Under the pieces are notes generated by a model. That model saw only the letters and a program-made list of their open reading frames with translations, was not told the DNA's origin and ran no database searches. DNA of 64,000 bases from Dehalococcoidia bacterium (GTDB lineage: Bacteria > Chloroflexota > Dehalococcoidia > Bin125): positions 28,883 to 92,882 of the forward strand of contig JAJDXE010000008.1 in the NCBI GenBank assembly GCA_022825265.1, written 5' to 3'. The stretch's first letter is position 1. Each line of letters starts with the position of its first letter. Positions 51,443 through 61,197 of the stretch are shown here, piece by piece. Position numbers and translations under genes: made by a program.

Positions 51443-53152
51443 TCAGTTGGCCTGATACGGCCGAGCGCCGAAGCGAGCTTTGGCTTCTCGGCTCATCACG
51501 CTCGGTTGGATCGGCGGCGGCGCATTCTTCTGAGCGCCAGTCTTGCCGGTCGTTGGGCCGGTCGTTGGGCCGGCAGCCGACGGAGCGGACCCATCCGCGG
51601 GGACGCACTTGACGACCACAGGACGCTTGAGCACCTCGGACGCCGCCGCCGAGACCGCATCCGACGCCTCGGCGACCTTCTGCATGTGGACCTGCTGATA
51701 GCTGGGCAAGAAGCCCAGCGTGAGAGAGTCTTGCGACTGCTCGGTGATGCGGCACGAGCCGTTGAGCATCGTCGCGATCAAGCCCTGGTTGCGGCGTCGG
51801 AGCGCGGTCCGAATCTGCTCCAGCAGGTCTCCAGTTGCGTTGCCATCACTGCCCTGTGCGCGGGCCGGCTGGGGTTCTCGTTGGGCGGCTGGCTGCTGAG
51901 GTCTCGGCGCCTGCTCCGCGACCCCCTGCTGAGACTGGTTCTGTACCTTCGGCAAACTCCGGGTCTGCTGTTGCTCTCGCCGTTGTCCCTGCCGACGCTG
52001 GCCGTCTGATTGAGCTTGACGGCGTTGGCCGTCAGAACGCTGTTGCCGCTGAGGACGCTGTTGAGTCGCTGGAGCGGGCGCCGCTTCCACCGTTGGCGGA
52101 CCGTAGACGATTGCAGCGAGCGCCAGCTCCAGTGGCAGCGGCTGATAGGGGTCTCGCCGAACATCCGCCTCCGAGAACGCCCTCAGCGCCGTCACCGCCG
52201 CCGGGGCCTCGACTCCCTCGCAGACCTCTTGCAGTCGCTCGATCTCCGGCGCGGACAGCGACAGCGTGCCGGTTGCGCCGGTCAAGGTCAGCAGCGCGTG
52301 TCGGAGGTGCGTGACCACCTGCTTCTTGAATCGGCCGAAATCGATGGCGTCCTCCTGCACCGCCGAGAGCACGTTCAGGCCCTCCGATAGCTTCCCCCGC
52401 AGCGCTGCCGAGGCGAGCTCCATTGCCCGAGCGTCCGGACTCAGGCCGAGCGCCTCTTGCGCCGCCTCCAGCGACACCGTTGAGCCGCACATCACCCAGA
52501 CCTGGTCGAGCAGGTTCACGCCGTCGCGCAGTGAGCCGGTTGCTTCTCGCGCGATGAGCCGCAGCGCCTCGTCGGGAATCTCGATGCCTTCCGACTCCGA
52601 GATGTCGCGCAAGCGCGAAACCATGTCGTCGACCGCGACTCTGCGGAAGTCGAATCGCTGACAGCGGCTGAGAATCGTCGGTTTGAGTGCCTCGGGATCG
52701 GTCGTGGCAAGGATGAATACGACGTGCGGCGGGGGTTCTTCCAGCGTTTTGAGCAGCGCGTCCGCCGCCGCGCCGGTGAGCTGGTGCACCTCATCAATCA
52801 GGTAGACCTTGAATCGGGCCGAGCCGGGACGATAGTTGGCCCGTTCGCGGAGTTCGCGAATGTCGTCAATTCCGCGGTTCGAGGCGGCGTCGATCTCGAC
52901 GAGGTCGAACCCCAGGTCGTCGACCTCTCCGAGCGCCGTCGCGCCGGTGGAGGCGGTCCGTCCGTTGATCGCCCGCGCGAGAATTCGCGCTGTCGTCGTT
53001 TTGCCTGTGCCTCGTGGGCCGCAGAACAGATAGGCGTGCGAGATTTTGTCCTGCGCGACCGCGTTCTTGAGCGTGCGCACGACGGTCTCCTGGCCCACGA
53101 CTTCATCGAAGTCGGCCGGCCGCCACTTCCGATACAACACCGTCCCGCTCAC
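51443..53152 (-). CDS. dnaX: DNA polymerase III subunit gamma/tau
   Basis: The 569-aa product has the clamp-loader ATPase: GPRGTGKT (45-52), LIDEVHQLTGAAADALLKTLEEPPPHVVFILATT and SRC. The four-Cys zinc module that normally lies between the P-loop and DAASN is missing: residues 61-83 have no Cys and the stretch is shorter. A Gln/Arg-rich linker (about 370-440) leads to a tau-like C-terminal domain. GTG start with GGAGG 6 nt upstream. It has its own promoter inside the end of ybeY. Confidence 0.95.
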   Translation of the reverse strand: MSGTVLYRKWRPADFDEVVGQETVVRTLKNAVAQDKISHAYLFCGPRGTGKTTTARILARAINGRTASTGATALGEVDDLGFDLVEIDAASNRGIDDIRELRERANYRPGSARFKVYLIDEVHQLTGAAADALLKTLEEPPPHVVFILATTDPEALKPTILSRCQRFDFRRVAVDDMVSRLRDISESEGIEIPDEALRLIAREATGSLRDGVNLLDQVWVMCGSTVSLEAAQEALGLSPDARAMELASAALRGKLSEGLNVLSAVQEDAIDFGRFKKQVVTHLRHALLTLTGATGTLSLSAPEIERLQEVCEGVEAPAAVTALRAFSEADVRRDPYQPLPLELALAAIVYGPPTVEAAPAPATQQRPQRQQRSDGQRRQAQSDGQRRQGQRREQQQTRSLPKVQNQSQQGVAEQAPRPQQPAAQREPQPARAQGSDGNATGDLLEQIRTALRRRNQGLIATMLNGSCRITEQSQDSLTLGFLPSYQQVHMQKVAEASDAVSAAASEVLKRPVVVKCVPADGSAPSAAGPTTGPTTGKTGAQKNAPPPIQPSVMSREAKARFGARPYQAN

Positions 53153-53184
53153 GTCACGCCTCCATCAGGTCCGCTCATGCGTAC

Positions 53185-53214
53185 AAGATAGAACGTACCA
53201 TCTATGCTTGTCAA
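53185..53214 (-). promoter_or_regulatory. dnaX promoter
   Basis: On the minus strand a perfect -35 TTGACA (53209-53214) and TATCTT (53185-53190) are 18 bp apart, giving a leader of about 26 nt with a GGAGG site. The -35 overlaps the ybeY stop. The spacer contains the inverted repeat ATAGA-N8-TCTAT, which could be an operator. Confidence 0.75.
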
Positions 53215-53687
53215 GATCGCCCTGCCGATTCGAAGCCAGCCCGGCGCAACGCGACCCACTCCAGTTCCTTCATCTGCCGCTCCTCATCCGCTTCTTCGTG
53301 GTCAAAGCCGAGTAGATGCAGCGTGCCATGCACGGTCAACAGGGCGAGCTCCTCGCCGGGCGTGCGTCCGCGCTGCTTCGCCCCGCGCGCCGCGACGGGC
53401 AGGGCGATCACGATCTCGCCCAGGTCCGCCGAGCCGTCCGGTCGGCGGAGGCCTTCGAAGTCGGTGTTGAAGGAGAGCACGTCGGTCGCCGCATCCTCCC
53501 CGCGAAACCGCCGATTCAGCCGACGCACCGTTCGCGAGTCGGTCACCCGGAGCGCGACGACACGGGCTATCCGCAGTTTGCGCGAGGCCAGGGTCTCTCG
53601 CACGCAGCGCTCAAGAGCATCCACATCCACGCGGTGGACAAAGGGGGAATCAACCAGGACATCGACGTGGTGTCGGTCTGCCGTCAC
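53211..53687 (-). CDS. ybeY: Endoribonuclease YbeY
   Basis: The 158-aa product has the YbeY zinc motif HGTLHLLGFDHE (His-x3-His-x5-His) and the preceding RFRGEDAATDVLSF. It matures rRNA and takes part in ribosome quality control. GTG start, one base after the nuoN stop, so it is the last gene of the nuo transcript. Confidence 0.94.
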   Translation of the reverse strand: MTADRHHVDVLVDSPFVHRVDVDALERCVRETLASRKLRIARVVALRVTDSRTVRRLNRRFRGEDAATDVLSFNTDFEGLRRPDGSADLGEIVIALPVAARGAKQRGRTPGEELALLTVHGTLHLLGFDHEEADEERQMKELEWVALRRAGFESAGRS

Positions 53688-53688
53688 A

Positions 53689-55161
53689 TCAGGAGAATAT
53701 GGCGGCGACGGCGGCCTCGGCAGCGTTGATCAACAATCCGGGGTGCAGACCGATGACCAGTACGCCAGCGGTGACCAGACCCATCGTCGCCAGCACGCTG
53801 TTGGACGGACGCGGCATCGGCGATTCGTCGTCTTCGTCTTCGGCCGGGTCGATGAACATCGCCTTGACCGGTCGCAGGTAGTAGGCGGCTGAGATCAGGG
53901 TGTTGACGGTTCCGATCACGGCGAGCCAGGCGAGGCCGCTCTGTACGGCTGTCTCGAAGAGGTAGATCTTGCCGAAGAAGACTGCGGTCGGCGGCAGGCC
54001 GATCAGCGAGATCAGGGCGAACGCGAGCACGAGCGCCAGCCAGGGCGACTTCTTGCCCAATCCCGCGTACTGGCGGATGTCGTAGCTGCCGCCGTTCTGG
54101 TTGGCGATCAGGATGATCACCGTGAACGCGGCCAGGTTGGTGACCGTGTAGCCGGCCAGGTAGAAGAGGATGCCGCTCGCGCCGAGCAGTTCGCCTCGGT
54201 CGGCGGATATCGCAGCCAGACCGATCATCAGTGTGCCGGCCTGGGCGACGGACGAGTAGGCCAGCATTCGCTTGATGTTGTTCTGGCGGATGGCGAAGAA
54301 GTTGCCGACGAACATGGAGATCGTGGCCAGCACGGCGAAGATCGTCTTCCAGTGCTCGGCCAGCAGGTCGTCGCCGAGGGCTTCGAAGAAGACGCGAATG
54401 AGGATGGCGAAGGCGGCCGCCTTGGAAGCTACCGAGAGGTAGGCGGCGATCGGCGTCGGAGCGCCGGTGTAGGCGTCGGGCGCCCACATCTGGAACGGCG
54501 CGACGGCGGCCTTGAAGCCGAATCCGGCGATCAGGAAGACGGCGGCGAGCATGAGCGCTTCTTCGCGGCCGTCGCCCTGCCAGGCGATGTAGTTGGCGAT
54601 CTCCGAGAGGTTGGTCGAGCCGGTCAGTCCGAGCAGGATGGCCATGCCGTAGAGCAGCACGGCCGAGGCTACGGCTCCAGTGAGCAGGTACTTGAGGCCG
54701 CCCTCGGAGCCCCAGCGATCCTTGTAGAAGCCGACCAGGATGTACTGCGAGATCGAGGTGAGCTCGAGCGCGATGAAGATCATGATCAGGTCACGCGATC
54801 CGGCCAGCAGTTGCAGGCCCGCCGTCGAGAACAGGATCAGCGCCAGATACTCGCCGCGACGCGACGGCGTCCGTTGCAGCGTCTCGGTTGAGACCAGCAC
54901 CGCGGCCATCGCGGCGGAGGCCAGCAGGATCTGGAAGAAGATGGCGAACTTGTCGACGACCAGCACTCCGCCGAAGCCTTGCGATCCGACGTGGCCCTCG
55001 GTCAGCAGAATCGCGGAATAGAGGATCGATCCCAACAGCGCCGCCAGGGTCGCGCCCATGAGCAGGCGGCGGTCCTTGATGAACAGGTCGGCGATCAGGA
55101 GGAAGCCGCCCACCACGAGCAGGACGAGTTCGGGTCCGAGCAGGTTGACATCGCTGAGCAT
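53689..55161 (-). CDS. nuoN: NADH-quinone oxidoreductase subunit N
   Basis: The 490-aa antiporter-like membrane subunit has about 13-14 helices. It has the family core LFKAAVAPFQMWAPDAYTGAP-type sequence (GFGFKAAVAPFQMWAPDAY), with conserved Lys, and QNNIKRMLAYSSVAQAG. It is one of three proton-pumping arms. TGATG overlap with nuoM. Confidence 0.96.
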   Translation of the reverse strand: MLSDVNLLGPELVLLVVGGFLLIADLFIKDRRLLMGATLAALLGSILYSAILLTEGHVGSQGFGGVLVVDKFAIFFQILLASAAMAAVLVSTETLQRTPSRRGEYLALILFSTAGLQLLAGSRDLIMIFIALELTSISQYILVGFYKDRWGSEGGLKYLLTGAVASAVLLYGMAILLGLTGSTNLSEIANYIAWQGDGREEALMLAAVFLIAGFGFKAAVAPFQMWAPDAYTGAPTPIAAYLSVASKAAAFAILIRVFFEALGDDLLAEHWKTIFAVLATISMFVGNFFAIRQNNIKRMLAYSSVAQAGTLMIGLAAISADRGELLGASGILFYLAGYTVTNLAAFTVIILIANQNGGSYDIRQYAGLGKKSPWLALVLAFALISLIGLPPTAVFFGKIYLFETAVQSGLAWLAVIGTVNTLISAAYYLRPVKAMFIDPAEDEDDESPMPRPSNSVLATMGLVTAGVLVIGLHPGLLINAAEAAVAAIFS

Positions 55162-56726
55162 CAGCCGCCTCCCGCTCCGGCCGAGACGACCGCTTCAATC
55201 TCATGCACAATCGGCTCAACGCCCATTTCGAGCAGGTCCATGACGATCGACGGGTAGACGCCGAGCAGCACGATCAGGGCCATCAGCGCGCCGATGATGG
55301 TGAACTCGCTCCAGTGGTTGGCGTCGGGCAGGTGCGACCACTTTTCGTCTTTCGGTCCGAAGAATGTCCGCTGCAGCGCCCAGAGGATGTAGGCCGCGGC
55401 GAGCAGGACGCCGAGCAGCGCGACCGAGACTGGGGCCGTCTGTGAGCCGAACGCGCCCAGGAAGATCGTGATCTCGGCGACGAATCCCGCCAGCGCCGGC
55501 AGTCCAAGCCCAGCCAGACCGGCAAACACCATCCCGATTCCGAGCAAGGGTATGTAGTGCGCGAGGCCGCGCATATCGGCGATCTGCCGCGTATGCGTCC
55601 GGTCGTAGACGAGTCCGACCATGACGAAGAGCATGCCGGTGATTAATCCGTGGGTGACGAGTTGCATCGCCGCACCGCTCATCCCGGTCACTCCGAGCGC
55701 GGACACGCCCAGCAGCACGAAGCCCATATGGGATACCGATGAGTACGCGATCAACCTCTTCAAGTCCGTCTGCCTGATCGTCACGATCGCGCCGTAGACA
55801 ATCGAGACCACGCCAATGATCGCCAGCGCGAGGTCGGCATCCGCCCCGACTTCCGGCATCAGCGTGAACAGCAGCCGCAGGATTCCGTAGCCGCCCATCT
55901 TGAGCAGGACACCGGCGAGGATTACGGAGACCGCCGTCGGCGCGTCGGTATGCGCGTCGGGCAGCCAGGTATGCAGCGGCACGACGGGCAGCTTGATCGA
56001 GAAGGCGATCAGGATGAAGGCGAAGATGACGGGGGCGGGCAGGAAGGCGGCGGCGAGCGCGTCCTGGCGGATTTCGCGGATGTCGAAGGTGTCGGCGGCG
56101 ACGCCCATGGCCAGGAATCCGGCCAACATGAAGGCCGAGCCGAAGACCGTGTAGAGCACGAACTTGAGCGCCGAGTAGTTGCGGTTACCGCTGCCCCAGA
56201 TCGAGATCAGGAGGAACATCGGGATCAGTTCGAGCTCCCAGAAGAGGAAGAAGAAGATCAGGTCGAGCGAAGTGAAAACGCCGAGTACGGAGGTCTCCAG
56301 CACCAGCAGCCAGGCGAAGTATTCCTTGGTGCGCAGGTCGATGCGCCAGGAGACGAGTACGCCGACGACGGTCAGGAATGCGGTCAGGAAGACCAGCGGC
56401 ATCGACAGTCCGTCGACGCCGAACGCGTAGGTGACGTTGAAGCCAACGGCCTCGGCAGAGATCCAGTCGAACTCGTCGACGAACTGGAAGCCCGAGACCG
56501 AGCGGTCGAAGATGATGAACATCACCAGCGCGATGATCAGCGTGCCGAGAGAAATGCCCAGCGCGATCCACTTGGGGTAGTCGACCGCCCCTCTTGTCGC
56601 ATAGCCGGGCGCGTTCTGCACCAGCCACTCGGTCCGCGTATGCCGACCGGGCAGCAGCGCGATCAGCAGCACACCCAGGAGGGGCAGGAAGATCAACAGC
56701 GACAGCACGGGGAAGCCCGGATCCAT
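55161..56726 (-). CDS. nuoM: NADH-quinone oxidoreductase subunit M
   Basis: The 521-aa membrane subunit has FLFWELELIPMFLLISIWG, FSIKLPVVPLHTWLPDAHTDA and QTDLKRLIAYSSVSHMGF, typical of NuoM. The pumping residues (Glu of the ELE motif, Lys of KLP and of DLKR) are present. It is 9 nt after nuoL. Confidence 0.96.
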   Translation of the reverse strand: MDPGFPVLSLLIFLPLLGVLLIALLPGRHTRTEWLVQNAPGYATRGAVDYPKWIALGISLGTLIIALVMFIIFDRSVSGFQFVDEFDWISAEAVGFNVTYAFGVDGLSMPLVFLTAFLTVVGVLVSWRIDLRTKEYFAWLLVLETSVLGVFTSLDLIFFFLFWELELIPMFLLISIWGSGNRNYSALKFVLYTVFGSAFMLAGFLAMGVAADTFDIREIRQDALAAAFLPAPVIFAFILIAFSIKLPVVPLHTWLPDAHTDAPTAVSVILAGVLLKMGGYGILRLLFTLMPEVGADADLALAIIGVVSIVYGAIVTIRQTDLKRLIAYSSVSHMGFVLLGVSALGVTGMSGAAMQLVTHGLITGMLFVMVGLVYDRTHTRQIADMRGLAHYIPLLGIGMVFAGLAGLGLPALAGFVAEITIFLGAFGSQTAPVSVALLGVLLAAAYILWALQRTFFGPKDEKWSHLPDANHWSEFTIIGALMALIVLLGVYPSIVMDLLEMGVEPIVHEIEAVVSAGAGGG

Positions 56727-56735
56727 CTACCGCTC

Positions 56736-58751
56736 CTAGAACAACACGACGGCGATCCAGATGATCATGCCGCCGAGTCCGATTGACAATGTGCCCGCCT
56801 GCACCCAGCCGTTCTGTACGAACCGGGCGCCGTTGGAAATGGTCAAGCCCTCGCGCCAGGCTCGGTTGACGACGCCATCGACGATGGTCGCGTCGAACCA
56901 GGCCGACGAACGCGCAATCCAGCCGTAGAACACTCGCCGAGCCAGCAGGTTCTCGGCCAGCGAGTCGAGGTAGAACAGTTCGGTGGCAAACTTCTGCGCT
57001 TCGGGAATCGGCCAGATCCCGCCGATGCCCCAACTGCGCACGCGATCGCGGTGATGCATGAACATGTATGCCGCACCGCCCGCTGCCAGCGCCAACGCTG
57101 TCGAGCCGAGGAAGATGCCCCAACTCCAGTGGAACGAGCCTTCCTTCGGATCGGGCAGCGCGCCGTAGACCCAGGTCTGGAACTCGCCGCCGATCGTCAG
57201 GAACCCGGCAACCACAGAAATGACCATGAGGATGAGCAGCGGCATCGTCATGCTGCGCGGCGACTCATGCGGGTGCGATGGATCCTCGTTGCCGTGTTCG
57301 CCCGGAGCGACGTCCTCGCCGCCCCGGTACTGGCCGAAGAAGGTCATATAGACGGCTCGGACCATGTAGGCGGCGGTCAGTCCCGCGGCCAGCAGTCCAA
57401 GCACAAAGACGCCTTTGTTGTGGTCCCAGGCGTAAATCAGGATCTCGTCTTTCGACCAGAACCCCGAGAGCGGGAAGATGCCCGCCAGCGACAACGTGCC
57501 GACAGCGAAGGTGAGGAACGTGATCGGCATCAGCGTGCGCAGGCCGCCCATCCGCCGCATGTCGAATGTGTTGGTCGAATGGTTTACCGAGCCGGAACCG
57601 AGGAAGAGCATGGCCTTGAAGAAGGCGTGCGTCATCAGGTGGAACACGGCGGCCGCATATCCGCCGATACCGATCGCAAACATCATGTAGGCGAGTTGCG
57701 AGATGGTCGAGTAGGCGAGCACTCGCTTGATATCGACCTGGACCATCGCCAACAAAGCCGCTCCGAGCGCGGTGCCGGCGCCGATCCAGGCAATCAGGTC
57801 TGAGGCCGTCGATGAGGCGTGGATCACCGGGAAAAAGCGGGCCAGCAGGTAGACGCCGGCAGCGACCATCGTCGCCGAGTGGACCAGCGCCGAGACGGGG
57901 GTCGGGCCTTCCATCGCGTCGGGCAGCCAGATGTGCAATGGGAACTGCGCCGACTTGCCGACCGCTCCGGCGATCAGACCGAGGCCGAACAGCGTCATCG
58001 CCGTCTGACCGATCATCAGGCCGTTGATCGCGAACATCCCGGCCTCGGCCCCGCTGTCGGCGAGCACGTTGATCGAGGCGATGTCGAGCGTGCCGGTCTC
58101 GCTGTAGATCAGGATCATCGCGGCGAGCATGCCCAGGTCGCCGAGTCGGGTGACGAGGAACGCCTTCTTCGCGGCGGCCGCTGCCGCCGGTCGGTGGAAC
58201 CAGAAGCCGATCAGGAGGTAGGAGGTCAGACCGACGAGCTCCCAGAAGGCGAACAGCATCAGGAGGTTGTCGGCCAGGACCAGGCCGAGCATCGATGTCG
58301 TGAATAATGCCATGAAGGCGAAGTAGCGGCGGTAGCCGTGATCGCCGTCCATGTAGCCGGTTGAGTAGACCTGGACCAGCAGCGAGACGCCGGTCACGAC
58401 GACCAGCATGACCGAGGTCAGGCCGTCGATCCGCACGCCGACATTGACGACCAGCTCACCGGCGGTGAACAGCTCGTGCGTGCCGATGCCGAGCGGCAGA
58501 CCGCGCAGTCCGATTGAGTCGATCAGGTTGATCACGGCCAGGAGGAAGGCGACGGCCAGCGCGATGATCAGCGGGGTTGAGGCCAGGCGTGGGCCGCAGA
58601 ACAGGTCGGCGATCGGTTTCCACGAGCGCGGGTAGTTGGGATCCCACTCGGGAATCTGGCGCTGCAAATTCTGATTGACCGCCGAGATGCCGGCCAACAC
58701 GAATGCGGTTAGCGGCAGGAACAGGATCACCCAGAAGATGGTCTCGGACAC
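56736..58751 (-). CDS. nuoL: NADH-quinone oxidoreductase subunit L
   Basis: The 671-aa product has FWELVGLTSYLLIGFWF, GKSAQFPLHIWLPDAMEGPTP and QVDIKRVLAYSTISQLAYM. The C-terminal extension forms the long lateral helix and last anchor. GTG start four bases after the 64-aa gene. It is full length for NuoL. Confidence 0.96.
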   Translation of the reverse strand: MSETIFWVILFLPLTAFVLAGISAVNQNLQRQIPEWDPNYPRSWKPIADLFCGPRLASTPLIIALAVAFLLAVINLIDSIGLRGLPLGIGTHELFTAGELVVNVGVRIDGLTSVMLVVVTGVSLLVQVYSTGYMDGDHGYRRYFAFMALFTTSMLGLVLADNLLMLFAFWELVGLTSYLLIGFWFHRPAAAAAAKKAFLVTRLGDLGMLAAMILIYSETGTLDIASINVLADSGAEAGMFAINGLMIGQTAMTLFGLGLIAGAVGKSAQFPLHIWLPDAMEGPTPVSALVHSATMVAAGVYLLARFFPVIHASSTASDLIAWIGAGTALGAALLAMVQVDIKRVLAYSTISQLAYMMFAIGIGGYAAAVFHLMTHAFFKAMLFLGSGSVNHSTNTFDMRRMGGLRTLMPITFLTFAVGTLSLAGIFPLSGFWSKDEILIYAWDHNKGVFVLGLLAAGLTAAYMVRAVYMTFFGQYRGGEDVAPGEHGNEDPSHPHESPRSMTMPLLILMVISVVAGFLTIGGEFQTWVYGALPDPKEGSFHWSWGIFLGSTALALAAGGAAYMFMHHRDRVRSWGIGGIWPIPEAQKFATELFYLDSLAENLLARRVFYGWIARSSAWFDATIVDGVVNRAWREGLTISNGARFVQNGWVQAGTLSIGLGGMIIWIAVVLF

Positions 58752-58755
58752 GCCG

Positions 58756-58950
58756 TTACACCTTCCCCAGGATTTCCCGCGCCACGTGCGTCTTCGAGTC
58801 CGGCACCATCAGAATGACCGGCGCAAAATCGCCCTCATCCTTGCGGTCGGGCTCAACCACGAACCGCACCGAGACGCCCTCGGCGAAGAGCAGCTCGCGC
58901 AACGTCTCGGCGACGTAGCGGTTCGGCACAGTCATCAGCGGAGCCCACAT
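58756..58950 (-). CDS. Small DUF2007-like protein inside the nuo operon
   Basis: The 64-aa protein reads MTVPNRYVAETLRELLFAEGV, then SVRFVVEPD and FAPVILMVPDSKTHVAREIL, an alpha-beta pattern like DUF2007 (putative signal-transducing) proteins. It sits 7 nt after nuoK and 4 nt before nuoL, so it is certainly co-transcribed. A role in complex I assembly or regulation is only inferred. Confidence 0.7.
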   Translation of the reverse strand: MWAPLMTVPNRYVAETLRELLFAEGVSVRFVVEPDRKDEGDFAPVILMVPDSKTHVAREILGKV

Positions 58951-58957
58951 CCCGACG

Positions 58958-59272
58958 TCAGCCCTTCAACAAGGTCGTGCGGTCGACCGAGATTGTCTGT
59001 CGGTTGCGGTAGACGACCAGCGCCAGCGCCAGTCCCACCGCCACTTCCGCCGCCGCAACGGCGATGATGAAGACGACGAATACCTGCGTCGAGAGCGCCA
59101 CCTCGGTCGCGCCGAAGCGCGAGAACGCGATCAGGGTCAGATTCACCGCGTTGAGCATCAGCTCGACGCCGATCAGCACGCCGACCGCGTTCTTCTTCGA
59201 CAGGGCGATGAAGAAGCCGATGCAGAACAGCAACGCCCCCAGGACGAGGTAATGCTCAAGTCCAATGATCAT
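58958..59272 (-). CDS. nuoK: NADH-quinone oxidoreductase subunit K
   Basis: The 104-aa, three-helix protein has the conserved VGVLIGVELMLNAVNL, with the Glu of the proton path, and VVFIIAVAAAEVAVGLAL with the second Glu. ATGA overlap with nuoJ. Confidence 0.97.
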   Translation of the reverse strand: MIIGLEHYLVLGALLFCIGFFIALSKKNAVGVLIGVELMLNAVNLTLIAFSRFGATEVALSTQVFVVFIIAVAAAEVAVGLALALVVYRNRQTISVDRTTLLKG

Positions 59273-59889
59273 GAGGCCGCCTCGGAATCAGGGGCCTCGG
59301 CGGCGATCGGCGGGTCGACGACATTCACAGGATCGACGCTTCCTTCGCCGTCAAGCTCGGCCTGAAGCGAGGCGGCATGAACCGCCGCATCTTCATCGTC
59401 CTGGCGGGCCAAGGCGATTGCGCCGACCAGCGCGGCCGTCAGCAACACCGCCCCGATCTCGAACGGCAGGATGTAATGCTTGATCAGGCTCTCACCGATC
59501 AGGCGCGCCTGATCGGTCAGCGCCGCCTCTCGCACGGCGCCCCAGTCGGTATCAATCGCCACCCAGAGCGTCGAGATCATCACGAGTAGGACAACTAACG
59601 CCGCCGGACCGCCGGTCTTGATGTTCTGCGAGTTATCCCGCTCGGCGCGCGGGGTCAGCATGATGGCGAACAGCATCAGCACCGAGATCGCGCCGACATA
59701 GATCAGGACCTGCACGACTGCGATGAAGTCAGCCGACAGCGTCAGGTACAGCCCGGCAATCCCGAGCATCGACATCACCAGCCAGATCACCGCGTGAATC
59801 AGGTTGCGACTAATGATGATCATCGACGCGCCGCCGAGGGTCATCGCCGCCAGCGACCAGAACGCCAGGTGGAAGCCAAAGTCACTCAT
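59269..59889 (-). CDS. nuoJ: NADH-quinone oxidoreductase subunit J
   Basis: The 206-aa product has five helices, with NLIHAVIWLVMSMLGIAGLYL and VVQVLIYVGAISVLMLFAIML, the NuoJ signature. The acidic C-terminal tail of about 40 residues is soluble. It begins 3 nt after the nuoH stop; the usual nuoI between them is absent. Confidence 0.95.
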   Translation of the reverse strand: MSDFGFHLAFWSLAAMTLGGASMIIISRNLIHAVIWLVMSMLGIAGLYLTLSADFIAVVQVLIYVGAISVLMLFAIMLTPRAERDNSQNIKTGGPAALVVLLVMISTLWVAIDTDWGAVREAALTDQARLIGESLIKHYILPFEIGAVLLTAALVGAIALARQDDEDAAVHAASLQAELDGEGSVDPVNVVDPPIAAEAPDSEAAS

Positions 59890-59892
59890 GGA

Positions 59893-61197
59893 CTAGTCAC
59901 CACCCACCTGGAACTGCGGTTCCTCGCGTCGCGACGCCACCTCGCGCGCCGCCCGCAGACCACCGATGTCGGAGCCGGCCATCCGAATCCGCGCCGGACG
60001 CCGCAGCGGAGCCGGGCGAGCGACCCGGGCGAACAGCATGATCGCACCCAACGTCAACGCAATGTTGAAGACGGCCATGATCGGCAGCGCCACGGTCGTA
60101 TCCCAGCCCTCCGAGATCAGCAGCGTCCGCTCGACGAACGCGACCACGACAAACAGCAGCGTCGCCGGCACCAGCGCCTTCCAGCAGAAGCTCATCAACT
60201 GGTCGATCCGCAACCGAGGCAGCGTGCCCCGAGTCCAGATCAGTAGGAAGTAGACCGCGCCGGTCTTGACCAGCAGGATGATCCAGCTCGGCACCCACTG
60301 ATCCAGTCCCCACAACCACCAACCGCCGAGGAAGAACGTCGCGATGAAGCCCGAGACGACCAGCGTGTTGCCCAGCTCGACCGCGTAGAACAGGCCAAAC
60401 CGCATTCCCGAATACTCGGTGTGATATCCGGCGACAATCTCCGATTCCGCCTCGGAGATGTCCGCCGGCGTCCGGTTCAGTTCGGCCGAGGCGGCGAAGA
60501 AGAACGCAATCGCGGAGAGCGGGAAGAGCAGGATGAAGATCACGTCCTCCTGCTGCTGCCACTCGACGATCCCGTTGACCGACATCGTGCCGGAGAAGAC
60601 CACCAGCGTCAGCAACGCCAGCACCATCGGAACCTCATAGGAGATCGACATCGCCACCGCGCGCATCGCGCCGAACAGCGCGTACTTATTGTTGGACGAC
60701 CAGCCGGCCATGAAGATCACCAGCACCGCGGTTCCCGACACCGCCAGCAGGAAGAGCACGCCGACGTTGAGGTCAGCGACCGACATCCGAGGACCGAAGG
60801 GCAGCACGCCCCAGATCAAGATGCCCGGCACGAAGATCAGCACCGGCGGCAGGAAAAAAATCAGCTTGTCTGCCGCGCGCGGCGCGAGTTGTTCTTTGAG
60901 AATCAGCTTGACCGCGTCGGCGACCGGCTGCAGCAGACCCTTCGGACCCACCCGATTCGGCCCATAGCGCTGCTGGAAGCGCGAGATCACCTTGCGCTCG
61001 ACCCAGATCAGGATCAGCAGCGTCGGACCGACCACCGCCAGGATCCCCAGCGCGCCCAGCACGCCGGTCACGATCGATGCCAGCCAGTCCGGTCCCCACT
61101 CGGCGATCCACTCGGTGATCAACCGCTGCAGGTTGTTCAGGTCGCGGAAGTCGTACCACGCACCGAGCACATTGCCGAGTTGAGCGAGGTCGGTCAT
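59893..61197 (-). CDS. nuoH: NADH-quinone oxidoreductase subunit H
   Basis: The 434-aa product has WVERKVISRFQQRYGPNRVGPKGLLQPVADAVKL, AELNRTPADISEAESEIVAGYHTEYSG and RGTLPRLRIDQLMSFCWK, the quinone-site loops of NuoH. ATGA overlap with nuoD. A charged C-terminal tail of about 45 residues is longer than usual. Confidence 0.97.
   Translation of the reverse strand: MTDLAQLGNVLGAWYDFRDLNNLQRLITEWIAEWGPDWLASIVTGVLGALGILAVVGPTLLILIWVERKVISRFQQRYGPNRVGPKGLLQPVADAVKLILKEQLAPRAADKLIFFLPPVLIFVPGILIWGVLPFGPRMSVADLNVGVLFLLAVSGTAVLVIFMAGWSSNNKYALFGAMRAVAMSISYEVPMVLALLTLVVFSGTMSVNGIVEWQQQEDVIFILLFPLSAIAFFFAASAELNRTPADISEAESEIVAGYHTEYSGMRFGLFYAVELGNTLVVSGFIATFFLGGWWLWGLDQWVPSWIILLVKTGAVYFLLIWTRGTLPRLRIDQLMSFCWKALVPATLLFVVVAFVERTLLISEGWDTTVALPIMAVFNIALTLGAIMLFARVARPAPLRRPARIRMAGSDIGGLRAAREVASRREEPQFQVGGD

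Noticed and set aside
51443..53152. Programmed frameshift in dnaX to make a short gamma subunit
   Set aside because: No A-rich slippery heptamer with a following hairpin was seen in the reading frame.
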